From a virus: 61,229 bases of DNA. Both the position numbers and the translations under genes were made by a program. Below are positions 28,072-35,201 of this stretch, piece by piece. A model generated the notes under the pieces. It was not told where the DNA came from, did not search any database, and saw only the letters and a list, made by a program, of their open reading frames with translations. The DNA lies in IMG/VR virus record IMGVR_UViG_3300037516_000484, positions 1 through 61,229 of that record. The stretch is one strand, 5' to 3'. Position 1 is the stretch's first letter; every line of letters begins with the position of its first letter.

Positions 28072-28833
28072 ATGAATTTAGAAGAGAATATACAAAGGAT
28101 TAAACAAATGATGATTTCTGAGGAGATGGTACAATCTGATGCTTGGAAATCTTTAAAGAAAACATTGGATGTTCTTAAAAAGAAGAAAAAAGTTTTATTA
28201 TTAAGTTGTTCTAATAGACATAATTGGGACAAAAATGATATTGATATACCAAAATCTAAAATGATTGCGATGTATCTTAACGATGAATTGGGTGATAAAT
28301 CAACATTGATAGACGTTTCAGAATTAAATATTGTTCCTTGTGAGGGTAACGTATCAAGAAAAGACGGTAATAGTTGTGGTTTATTAAAATCAAAACTTAA
28401 GGATAAAGATAAAAATCCAACCGGTCACCATAGATGTTGGGCCAGTGTTAACAACCCTAAAGATGAACTTTGGAAAATAAGTAAAGAACTATTTGAATCA
28501 GATGCTGTGGTATTTCTAAGTTCCGTTAGATGGGGACAAACAAATATGTTTTATCAAAATCTAATCGAACGTCTAACTTGGATAGAAAATAGACACACAG
28601 CGTTAGGTGAATCTAATTTAGTTAAAGATATTGAAACTGGTTTTATATGTACGGGTCAAAATTTTAACGGTGTAAATGTTAATGATTTACAAAAGAAAGT
28701 TCATGAATTTTATGGTTTCAAAACAAATGATGATTTATATTGGAATTGGCAATATTCTAAAGATATTAATGATGAATCATTAAAATCATATAAAGATTCT
28801 CACAAAAAATTCGTTAAAGACACTAAATTATAA
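28072..28833 (+). CDS. Flavodoxin-like NAD(P)H/FMN reductase family protein
   Basis: A 253-residue protein. After a ~35-residue helical leader (MNLEENIQRIKQMMISEE) comes a flavodoxin-like fold: KVLLLSCSNRHNWDK (phosphate-binding loop region), SDAVVFLSSVRWGQTNMFYQ (the SP.Y/W-type FMN loop) and KDIETGFICTGQ. Cysteines near SCGLL and RCW recall iron-sulfur flavoproteins, but a cluster is uncertain. It starts immediately after the preceding stop. Expected to transfer electrons from NAD(P)H through FMN; substrate unknown. The leader resembles a capsid-targeting peptide. Confidence 0.65.
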   Translation: MNLEENIQRIKQMMISEEMVQSDAWKSLKKTLDVLKKKKKVLLLSCSNRHNWDKNDIDIPKSKMIAMYLNDELGDKSTLIDVSELNIVPCEGNVSRKDGNSCGLLKSKLKDKDKNPTGHHRCWASVNNPKDELWKISKELFESDAVVFLSSVRWGQTNMFYQNLIERLTWIENRHTALGESNLVKDIETGFICTGQNFNGVNVNDLQKKVHEFYGFKTNDDLYWNWQYSKDINDESLKSYKDSHKKFVKDTKL

Positions 28834-28834
28834 T

Positions 28835-29113
28835 ATGAGAATAATAATAACCGAAGACCAAAAAAATAAAATTATGAATATTAATGATTGGGTGGAAACA
28901 AACGGTAAATTAATTAAAACATTTTATTTTAAAGATTATAAGGAAGTTATGTCATTTACTAATGAGGTGATGAAAATTGCTAACAAACAGAATCATCACC
29001 CTGATATGACAGTTCATTACGATAATGTGAAGTTATCTATTACAGACCACGATAAGGGTAAGGTATCCGATAAGTGTCATAAATTTGTTAATGAGGTAAA
29101 TAAAATTAAATAA
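28835..29113 (+). CDS. Pterin-4a-carbinolamine dehydratase (PCD/DCoH)
   Basis: A 92-residue protein covering the whole PCD fold. HHPD (54-57), H61 and DHD (71-73) match the family's active-site HHP...H...THD pattern. The enzyme dehydrates 4a-hydroxytetrahydropterin, recycling the cofactor of aromatic amino acid hydroxylases. The start MRIIITEDQKNKIM resembles that of the product of 27415. No hydroxylase or pterin gene is seen here, so it either serves host pterins or has another binding role. Confidence 0.85.
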   Translation: MRIIITEDQKNKIMNINDWVETNGKLIKTFYFKDYKEVMSFTNEVMKIANKQNHHPDMTVHYDNVKLSITDHDKGKVSDKCHKFVNEVNKIK

Positions 29114-29114
29114 C

Positions 29115-29867
29115 ATGAAAATCATTGTTTCAAAGGAAGATAAAGAGTATATAAACGAATGTATTAAATCAGGCGAGGTTTTAAGAGAAGACCTTGCAAG
29201 ATGGTTTAAAGAAAAGTGGGTAGATGTTAGTAAAAAGGTAGATGGTAAACACCCTCCTTGTGGTAGAAAAGATGCTGACGGCAAATCATATCCAAAATGT
29301 AGACCTTCTAAAAAGGTGTCTAATGAAACTCCAAAAGTTGCTTCATCTTACAGTAAAAAAGATAAGAAAGCAATGACATCACAAAAAAGAAGAGCAGAAA
29401 AAAAAGACCCAAAAGTGGGTAAGGGTAATAAACCAACAATGACTAAATTTGATGAGAGTATGGAAAAAAGAACAATAATTCAAATATCTGAAGAACAATT
29501 TGAAAGGCTTTTTGAATATAACGAAGACACTACTGTGTTAATATACGAAGATGAGGATGGTTCTGTTGAAAATACCAATTTTGAATACAATGGTGGTTTA
29601 TTAAATGAAGCCGAATATCAAGGACGTAAAGTTCAACTTGGAAAAATCATGCAAGGAGATATTAAGAAGTTTAAAGTATATGTTAAAAACGATAAAGGTA
29701 AAGTCGTTAAGGTTAATTTCGGATTTGGCGGTAAATCTGCGAAAGGTAAAAGAATGGTTATTAAGAAAAATAACCCTGCAAGAAGAAAGAACTTTAGAGC
29801 ACGTATGAATTGTGACAATCCAGGTCCTCGTTGGAAACCTAGATATTGGGCTTGTAAATCTTGGTAA
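29115..29867 (+). CDS. Two-domain basic phage protein with internal protease-type site
   Basis: A 250-residue basic protein. Domain 1 (~30-110) has WVDVSKKVDGKHPPCGRKD and YPKCRPSKKVS, a Cys-containing motif I recognise from phage and bacterial proteins. Domain 2 (~180-250) has KKFKVYVKNDKGKVVKVNFG, FRARMNCDNPGP and RYWACKSW, common in marine T4-like phages. Between them lie ISEEQFERLFE and LLNEAEY, where LNE|A fits T4-type prohead protease cleavage. Probably a head-associated, DNA-binding precursor. Confidence 0.7.
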   Translation: MKIIVSKEDKEYINECIKSGEVLREDLARWFKEKWVDVSKKVDGKHPPCGRKDADGKSYPKCRPSKKVSNETPKVASSYSKKDKKAMTSQKRRAEKKDPKVGKGNKPTMTKFDESMEKRTIIQISEEQFERLFEYNEDTTVLIYEDEDGSVENTNFEYNGGLLNEAEYQGRKVQLGKIMQGDIKKFKVYVKNDKGKVVKVNFGFGGKSAKGKRMVIKKNNPARRKNFRARMNCDNPGPRWKPRYWACKSW

Positions 29868-30173
29868 TTAGATTAATTTTTGATTTGATATAAAATATAT
29901 CCTATCTGACGAATAGAGACCTTTAGGGTGTGACTCTTTCTTTTCCACTAACTTACCCATCTGAATCAATTGGGAGTGATTTTTGAGGTCTATACCCACC
30001 AAAAACCGACCTCCTTCCTTTTCGTAGGTTGTCTCACGGATATACTTACCCTCATCGTCCATTTTAAGGTATTCAATCATCACATCTTTCTTGTTTTTAC
30101 AAGAAATCCCCCTCTCATCAATGAGTTTGGTTAAGACGTCCAATCTTAATATTTCATAGTTAATTTCTGGCAT
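29868..30173 (-). CDS. Small protein with SAP-like N-terminus
   Basis: A 101-residue protein starting MPEINYEIL. The N-terminal helix pair (LRLDVLTKLIDERGIS, then KKDVMIEYLKMDD) resembles a SAP-type nucleic-acid-binding hairpin. The rest is mixed alpha/beta (GGRFLVGIDLKNHSQ). A strong host-type promoter ends 5 nt before the ATG, so it is probably expressed early despite lying in the late region. The 12-codon upstream extension is rejected because it overlaps the promoter. Confidence 0.6.
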   Translation of the reverse strand: MPEINYEILRLDVLTKLIDERGISCKNKKDVMIEYLKMDDEGKYIRETTYEKEGGRFLVGIDLKNHSQLIQMGKLVEKKESHPKGLYSSDRIYFISNQKLI

Positions 30174-30178
30174 AATAG

Positions 30179-30210
30179 CAAATATAAGTAATATTCTGGA
30201 ATATACCAAA
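30179..30210 (-). promoter_or_regulatory. Host-type (Bacteroidota sigma-A) promoter
   Basis: Minus strand TTTG, 20 nt, TATATTTG: an exact consensus. The spacer begins GTATATTC, like that of the promoter at 5391-5422. It sits directly downstream of a terminator. Confidence 0.7.
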
Positions 30211-30212
30211 AA

Positions 30213-30238
30213 TAAAAAACCCCCGTAATTGGGGGTTT
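30213..30238 (-). terminator. Terminator after gene 30242-30568
   Basis: Stem AAACCCCC/GGGGGTTT (30217-30224 with 30231-30238) and loop of 6, followed on the minus strand by a T-rich run. Confidence 0.8.
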
Positions 30239-30241
30239 AAA

Positions 30242-30568
30242 TTATTTTACCACTGTAAACATACCCATTGTCGAATTACCTTGTATTGTTCCGGGTGAAA
30301 CCGAATATAATTCAAGACCCGATATTCCGTTTTTTAATGATTGTTTATCATAATTTCCTGGTCCGGTAATTGTACCAACCATATATGATGGTGTGGCTTG
30401 AGTTATTTTAATTGTATACATTTGACCATCAACGTCTCTTTTAGCATTTACCACTTGACCTGTGGTAAAGTTTGCTGGTTGATGTGTATTTTGTTCTTTT
30501 AATAATGATTTATTTAACCTTTGGTTAGCTTCCATTATATTTTGTAATTTTGCGATTCTTTTGTTCAT
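30242..30568 (-). CDS. Small virion-type protein with helical leader
   Basis: A 108-residue protein. A basic helical N-terminus (MNKRIAKLQNIMEANQRLNK, then SLLKEQ) precedes a compact all-beta domain (TGQVVNAKRDVDGQMYTIKI, YMVGTITGPG). It lies just downstream of the capsid gene with its own late-type element. The leader resembles a cleavable head-targeting peptide (LKE fits the protease rule). Possibly a head decoration or internal protein. Confidence 0.6.
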   Translation of the reverse strand: MNKRIAKLQNIMEANQRLNKSLLKEQNTHQPANFTTGQVVNAKRDVDGQMYTIKITQATPSYMVGTITGPGNYDKQSLKNGISGLELYSVSPGTIQGNSTMGMFTVVK

Positions 30569-30580
30569 TTTCTAATTGTT

Positions 30581-30588
30581 TATAAATA
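30581..30588 (-). promoter_or_regulatory. Late-type TATTTATA element for gene 30242-30568
   Basis: TATTTATA on the minus strand, ending 12 nt before the ATG at 30568. Confidence 0.5.
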
Positions 30589-30604
30589 TAAATATTTCAT
30601 TTTA

Positions 30605-30634
30605 AATAAAAAACCCCCGTATTTCTACGAGGGT
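30605..30634 (-). terminator. Terminator after major capsid gene
   Basis: A 9-bp stem (30613-30621 with 30626-30634, one G-U pair) closed by a GAAA tetraloop and followed on the minus strand by six T. Confidence 0.85.
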
Positions 30635-30657
30635 CTTTTGTATTGTGAATCCTAAGA

Positions 30658-32397
30658 TTATCTTAATGTATTCATATCAAATGTTGTGATACCTTGTACA
30701 TCGATGATACCAAAGTAACGGTTGTTCACCATTTTCTTTGCGTAACGAGTCATGATACCTTTGATAGGAGTCATTGTGAAAGGATTGTACATTGTTGGAG
30801 TCAATTGTAATGGCACATATGGTGCGTATACATAACCTGCATCCAATAAAGATTTTCCTTTATGACCAATCAAGATTTTGTTAGCTGGGAAGTAAGGATC
30901 ACGGTATACTTGGTAGCGACCTGCCAAAGAACCGATTTTCTCAATACCCATGTTGTAAGAATCTTGCTCAGGAGCTGCGTTTGATACGTGGAAATATTCC
31001 AAATCATCAAATACTGCAGAAACTTCAGAAGAAACTACAATCCAGTTAGCACCACCTCTTAAGGTTGTTTTATGGATTTGAGCTGAAATTTGGTTAACTT
31101 TAGTAACTAAAGTTTGGTTCCAGTCTTTTTGTGTGTAACCTTGTAAAGTTGCACCACCGTTTCCACCGTATTTCCACTCATTGTAATCCCATTTAGCTTT
31201 CCATGCCGCACCTTTACGTAAATCACGTAAGATTTCACGGTCAACTTCAGCAGCAATTTGCTCTGATAATAAAGCTGTCAATTCTGCTTCAGCGTCGATG
31301 TTGTGGAATGCACTAACGTCTTGAGCCAATTCAGGAGACCAGCTAGCTCTTAATTTTCTTTCAGTTACAGAAACTGTTACCGATTCTAAATCAAAAGAAA
31401 CCTCACCAATTTGATCTTCAAATTCTAAAGATGCATATTGACGATAAGTTGCTGTAAAATCATTACCTTGTAATGTTGTAACTACAATTTCCGTATCTGA
31501 AAAACCTGCAGTTGAACTGTAAGTTTGTAAATCAACATTTAAGTAAATTGCACCATCTGCATCGCAAATATCTTGGAATAAGTTACCGTTTGTACCTGAA
31601 GCTTTTACTCCGTAAGATACGATACCTTTACCATATTTTTGTGTTACAACGTTGAAAGGTAAGAAAGTTCTACCACTTAACGCATTTGCACGAGGTGCAG
31701 TGATTGTTAATGAAGCTAAAAACTCTTCTGTATCCATTTCGTTACCGTCTGGACCAGCTAATTTACCTTGACCTAATACAGAGAAACCTGTTAACTTTAA
31801 GATAACTGATGAAACATCGGTACCTGTACTGATAGTTACACCAGAAGTTTCAACACCATTTGCAAAAGTTACAATAGATGTACCAGTTAAAGAAACATCA
31901 GTGAATGAACCTTTTGAATAATCAAAAAGACCTTCAGTTGCTGCGTCACTACTTTCGTAAAAACGATCGTAAAGATTTTTTGCAGTTGCAGGGTATCCAG
32001 CAGTTGCAGCATCAGTTGTATTTGGATATCCATAAGGAGAGTAATGACCATTACCATCTCTTTCTTGGATTTTAGGTACGAAGAAGAACAATTTACCAAT
32101 TGGTAAGTTCATTGCTTGTACTGATACGATGTCATTCGCTAATAACTTAGAGAATACACGACGGATGATAGGGAAAACTACAGTTTCAAAAGAACCTGAA
32201 GAATCTGCTACAGCCGCTTCGTTAATCAAATATGACGCTTGGTTTTCATACAATTGCGCGATATTATCTTTTTGGTGACCTTCTAAGTTTTCTAAGAAAC
32301 CTAATTCGTCCCATTTTTTAATGGTATCTTCCTTGATAACACGTAAATGTTTTAATCCGATGTTACCAACCATACCTGATTCTAATAATGCTCCCAT
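30658..32397 (-). CDS. Major capsid protein (T4 gp23-like)
   Basis: A 579-residue protein (T4 gp23 has 521). It has the N-terminal pro-region and the HK97-like core of gp23 proteins: FETVVFPIIRRVFSKLLAND, VQAMNLPIGKLFFFVPKI, and the C-terminal YVYAPYVPLQLTPTMYNPFT and GIMTRYAKKMVNNRYFG. INE|A at residues 58-61 fits the prohead-protease rule and matches the place where gp23 is cut, so the mature protein would start near A61. It is followed by a strong terminator and preceded by an A-rich leader. Confidence 0.92.
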   Translation of the reverse strand: MGALLESGMVGNIGLKHLRVIKEDTIKKWDELGFLENLEGHQKDNIAQLYENQASYLINEAAVADSSGSFETVVFPIIRRVFSKLLANDIVSVQAMNLPIGKLFFFVPKIQERDGNGHYSPYGYPNTTDAATAGYPATAKNLYDRFYESSDAATEGLFDYSKGSFTDVSLTGTSIVTFANGVETSGVTISTGTDVSSVILKLTGFSVLGQGKLAGPDGNEMDTEEFLASLTITAPRANALSGRTFLPFNVVTQKYGKGIVSYGVKASGTNGNLFQDICDADGAIYLNVDLQTYSSTAGFSDTEIVVTTLQGNDFTATYRQYASLEFEDQIGEVSFDLESVTVSVTERKLRASWSPELAQDVSAFHNIDAEAELTALLSEQIAAEVDREILRDLRKGAAWKAKWDYNEWKYGGNGGATLQGYTQKDWNQTLVTKVNQISAQIHKTTLRGGANWIVVSSEVSAVFDDLEYFHVSNAAPEQDSYNMGIEKIGSLAGRYQVYRDPYFPANKILIGHKGKSLLDAGYVYAPYVPLQLTPTMYNPFTMTPIKGIMTRYAKKMVNNRYFGIIDVQGITTFDMNTLR

Positions 32398-32424
32398 TTT
32401 TAAAATATTTTGTTTTTTTTTAGT

Positions 32425-33657
32425 TTATTTTATTTTTGTCATCAAATCTTTCATTCTTTTGAACTGTGGATTTTCGTAAGCTTTTGACTCAGCTAAAACC
32501 TCAGTAGAAGTAGATGTTGATGGCATGTTAGTGATTTTTTCAGCCACTGATTCAGTTACAGTTGTTTTAGTACCTAATTCAGTTTTTATTGTTGCGAATA
32601 AAGTTTTAGCTTCATTCATAGAAGAAATAGAATCAAATCTCTTTAAAATATTCAATTTCTCTTGTTTTGTTGTAGAATGTTCAGTGAATAAACGAGTAGC
32701 GTAAGCTAAGTTTGCGTTGAATACTGCAACTTCATTAAGCTTGTCTTTGAAAAGAATTAAAGCCTTCTTGTACTCAGAATTTTGTTTCTTTAACTTTTCA
32801 ACTTCTTCATTCATTTCATGACGACCCGCTTTATATTTTTTACCTTGGTCAGCTGGCTTTCTAACATCGTTACCCAATGTTCTTGCTGCTTCACCAACTT
32901 CAACTTCTTTAGCTTCACCTTCAGAAGCTTCTACTTCCTTAACTTCATCTTCGTCTTCACCTAACTCAATTTCATATAAAGTTTCATCCATTTCTGCATC
33001 ATCAGAAGTTTCGTCAGTTTCAGCACCGAAATCTGTGTCCATTTCAGAACCCATATCAGTATCTAAATCTGTGTCCATATCTGTATCAACATCAGGAGTT
33101 TCCTCACTATCAAGTTTGATGATGTACTCATCTTGACCGTCAGCAAATTCAACGTTATTACCATCTTTCTTAACTACGATACCATCTTCTGGTTTCATAG
33201 CCTTGAAAACTTTAAGAACCTCATCATCTGAAGCTCCTGTCATGTCCATAACGTCTTCGTCATCCATACCTTCTTCTGGAGATGGTTCAGTACCTAAATC
33301 ATCCATAGATGTATCGGTATCATCACCAGCTTCAGAATCTAAGTCATCGATTCCTTTACTTGGTTCATTATCGAGGTCTGTGTCAGCATCTTCAACATCA
33401 GTGTCAGCATCTTCACCATCGGTGTCAGCTTCATCATCTGTTGTTACATCATCTTCCTCTTCGTCAGGTTTAGTTTCGTCTTCAGGTTGTTCACCCATTG
33501 GATCTAACTTCTCCTCTTCTTCTAACGATTCTTTAAGCAAGTCGCTTAGTTCTTGTTTCATTGTAGAAGCAAGTATACCTTTTGCATTTTGCTTAACAGC
33601 TTCTTCAAGGTTTTGCACTTGAAGTAACGCTTGTTCTAAAATAGATTTTTCGCTCAT
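32425..33657 (-). CDS. Acidic prohead core scaffold (T4 gp22-like)
   Basis: A 410-residue protein between the protease and capsid genes, the position of gene 22 in T4. The N-terminal helix (ALLQVQNLEEAVKQNAKGIL) is followed by a ~170-residue, very acidic Asp/Thr/Glu low-complexity part. Then comes a C-terminal coiled coil (EVEKLKKQNSEYKKALILFK, NEVAVFNANLAYATRLFTEH). Such scaffolds template the prohead and are degraded by the protease; many (I/L)xE sites are present. Its late-type element lies 26 nt upstream. Confidence 0.85.
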   Translation of the reverse strand: MSEKSILEQALLQVQNLEEAVKQNAKGILASTMKQELSDLLKESLEEEEKLDPMGEQPEDETKPDEEEDDVTTDDEADTDGEDADTDVEDADTDLDNEPSKGIDDLDSEAGDDTDTSMDDLGTEPSPEEGMDDEDVMDMTGASDDEVLKVFKAMKPEDGIVVKKDGNNVEFADGQDEYIIKLDSEETPDVDTDMDTDLDTDMGSEMDTDFGAETDETSDDAEMDETLYEIELGEDEDEVKEVEASEGEAKEVEVGEAARTLGNDVRKPADQGKKYKAGRHEMNEEVEKLKKQNSEYKKALILFKDKLNEVAVFNANLAYATRLFTEHSTTKQEKLNILKRFDSISSMNEAKTLFATIKTELGTKTTVTESVAEKITNMPSTSTSTEVLAESKAYENPQFKRMKDLMTKIK

Positions 33658-33683
33658 TTGTAAAATTTGTTGTTTTATTACCT

Positions 33684-33691
33684 TATAAATA
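33684..33691 (-). promoter_or_regulatory. Late-type TATTTATA element for scaffold gene
   Basis: TATTTATA on the minus strand, ending 26 nt before the ATG. An A-rich leader follows. Confidence 0.55.
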
Positions 33692-33745
33692 CTTGGAAAT
33701 TTGGAAAAATTGACTATTTCAATATTCCCACCCCTAATAAATTAA

Positions 33746-34429
33746 TTATTTAGATAGAAATGTATCTAATCTACCCATTAGTTTTTTCATTCTGTCCTCA
33801 ACTACGGGTTTTTCAATTGTAGATTCTTGATATTGGTCTCTTTCAGATGGGTCACTAAAAACATATGCGCCAGGTGTAGATGGTGATGAAACTAAATCAA
33901 AACAAACTAATTCAAAGTCCTCTTGTACAATGTTCTCACCTTTAACTTGTTTAAGTGAACCTACTCCACGTGAAGAGATACCCAAAGTTGCTCCGTTCAT
34001 TAATAACATAGCAGCTTGGTCTCCTTTGGTAGAAACAATACCCATCTTCTTCCAACCTGGAGAAGTGAATAGTTTTATCTTACCCATAAGGATTTTACCA
34101 TCCCACCATGTTTCTAGAATTGAATGTGAAATTCTATCTAAATCAATAAGTGAAGATGTTGGGTGATTTAATTCATTTAAAGCTCCACCCTTCTTAATAA
34201 TTGTTTGGTATTTTTCGTTTTCTCTCTTAAGTAACATCTCAGGATAAATCCTTCCGTTCTTATTTGGAGTGTCATATTTTTGTAAAACAGCATAAAGAAT
34301 CATGTCCTGTGAGAAGTCCATGTTCTTCATTTCTGAAATTATTTTTTTATTCTCTTCTGGAGATACGTGACCAGCATCATACTCAATTAATAATCCTCTG
34401 CCGGTTTCTTTTGGTCCTAATACCTTCAT
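33746..34429 (-). CDS. Prohead core protease (T4 gp21-like, family S77)
   Basis: A 227-residue serine protease. The catalytic His lies in ELNHP (H89) and the Ser in GISSRGVGS (S152/S153), with a third residue likely in the CFDLVSSPS block. It matures the capsid by cutting scaffold and capsid proteins after (I/L)xE. The order protease, scaffold, capsid is that of T4. C-terminal end VEDRMKKLMGRL resembles the short peptides on other head-associated products. Confidence 0.9.
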   Translation of the reverse strand: MKVLGPKETGRGLLIEYDAGHVSPEENKKIISEMKNMDFSQDMILYAVLQKYDTPNKNGRIYPEMLLKRENEKYQTIIKKGGALNELNHPTSSLIDLDRISHSILETWWDGKILMGKIKLFTSPGWKKMGIVSTKGDQAAMLLMNGATLGISSRGVGSLKQVKGENIVQEDFELVCFDLVSSPSTPGAYVFSDPSERDQYQESTIEKPVVEDRMKKLMGRLDTFLSK

Positions 34430-34445
34430 TTATAGTTTTTATTAC

Positions 34446-34453
34446 TATAAATA
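34446..34453 (-). promoter_or_regulatory. Late-type TATTTATA element for protease gene
   Basis: TATTTATA on the minus strand, ending 16 nt before the ATG. Downstream bases (GTAATAAAAAC) resemble those after the scaffold element. Confidence 0.55.
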
Positions 34454-34467
34454 CATCAATATCTAAC

Positions 34468-34893
34468 TTATTTCTTTGTTTTGTAAAAATTGAATAGTTT
34501 TTTATCAGATAATCCTTCATCTACGATATGTTCAAATAAATCATTAATGATTATTTTAACATCTTTTGATTTAATGTCGAATTGATTGTTAACATATAAT
34601 GTTACCTCCAAATTCATAAAGGACCTCTTTTCTAACTTAATCCCTTTAGTTCTAACATCTAAATCTACAATAGATTGGTCTTTAAAATACGGACTTTTTA
34701 AGTTGTAAATTATTTCTTTAACCTTTCTTCTTGATTTTCCAATCAAATGGTTGAAGTCGTCCGTTTCGTTTTCGGGTTGTAACCACGAATTTAATTTAAG
34801 ATATATGGTTTTCAGATTTTTAAAATCTACGGTACCATAACCGATTTTTACTTCATTGTACGTTCCCAATGGAATATACTTACCAATTTTCAT
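34468..34893 (-). CDS. Unrecognised protein in the head module
   Basis: A 141-residue alpha/beta protein (KIGKYIPLGTYNEVKIGYGT, RRKVKEIIYNLKSPYF, FMNLEVTLYVNNQFDIKSKD). It lies between the portal and protease genes, where T4 has the small core genes 67 and 68, but no resemblance to those was seen. Confidence 0.6.
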   Translation of the reverse strand: MKIGKYIPLGTYNEVKIGYGTVDFKNLKTIYLKLNSWLQPENETDDFNHLIGKSRRKVKEIIYNLKSPYFKDQSIVDLDVRTKGIKLEKRSFMNLEVTLYVNNQFDIKSKDVKIIINDLFEHIVDEGLSDKKLFNFYKTKK

Positions 34894-34947
34894 TATAATT
34901 TCATATTATTTTTATTTTATGGTGTTTTATAAAAAATAAATAAAATA

Positions 34948-34980
34948 TTTGATTATTCCAAAAATACTTTCATATATTTG
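34948..34980 (+). promoter_or_regulatory. Host-type promoter upstream of bS21
   Basis: TTTG, 21 nt, TATATTTG, ending 18 nt before the ATG of the S21 gene. A good match to the Bacteroidota primary-sigma consensus. Confidence 0.6.
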
Positions 34981-34985
34981 TAATA

Positions 34986-34997
34986 TATTTATTTATA
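34986..34997 (+). promoter_or_regulatory. Overlapping late-type elements upstream of bS21
   Basis: TATTTATT (34986-34993, 5 nt before the ATG) overlaps TATTTATA (34990-34997). Together with the host-type promoter this would allow both early and late expression. Confidence 0.5.
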
Positions 34998-34998
34998 T

Positions 34999-35190
34999 AT
35001 GATTATAATTGATTTACAAAAAGAGAAAAGTATTGAGACTGCGTTAAGAACTTATAAACAAAAAGTTCAGAAAACAAAACAAGTTCAAAAATTAAGGGAG
35101 AGACAACAGTTTGTTAAACCTTCTGTTAAGAAAAGAACTGAAAAATTGAAAGCGGTATATCTACAACAAAAAAGAAATGGACTTAGTTAA
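34999..35190 (+). CDS. rpsU: Phage-encoded ribosomal protein bS21
   Basis: A 63-residue, Lys/Arg-rich protein. The pattern IETALRTYKQKVQKTKQVQK, LRERQQFVKPSVKK and AVYLQQKR matches bacterial S21, closest to the Bacteroidota type (RALKRYKRKF..T....LR.RQ.F.KPSV). S21 sits near the anti-Shine-Dalgarno end of 16S rRNA; in Flavobacterium it helps hide that end. Phage S21 could replace host S21 and bias initiation toward phage messages. It lies alone on the plus strand inside the minus-strand head module; its end overlaps the convergent gene by 8 nt. Confidence 0.88.
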   Translation: MIIIDLQKEKSIETALRTYKQKVQKTKQVQKLRERQQFVKPSVKKRTEKLKAVYLQQKRNGLS

Positions 35191-35201
35191 GTCCATTTTT
35201 T
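35176..35201. terminator. Terminator between bS21 and convergent gene
   Basis: A 10-bp perfect stem (35176-35185 with 35188-35197) followed by T on the plus strand. It overlaps the stop codons of both convergent genes. Confidence 0.7.

Noticed and set aside
33203-33622. Ser-rich plus-strand frame opposite the scaffold gene.
   Set aside because: Mirror of the Asp/Glu codon bias in the scaffold's acidic region.
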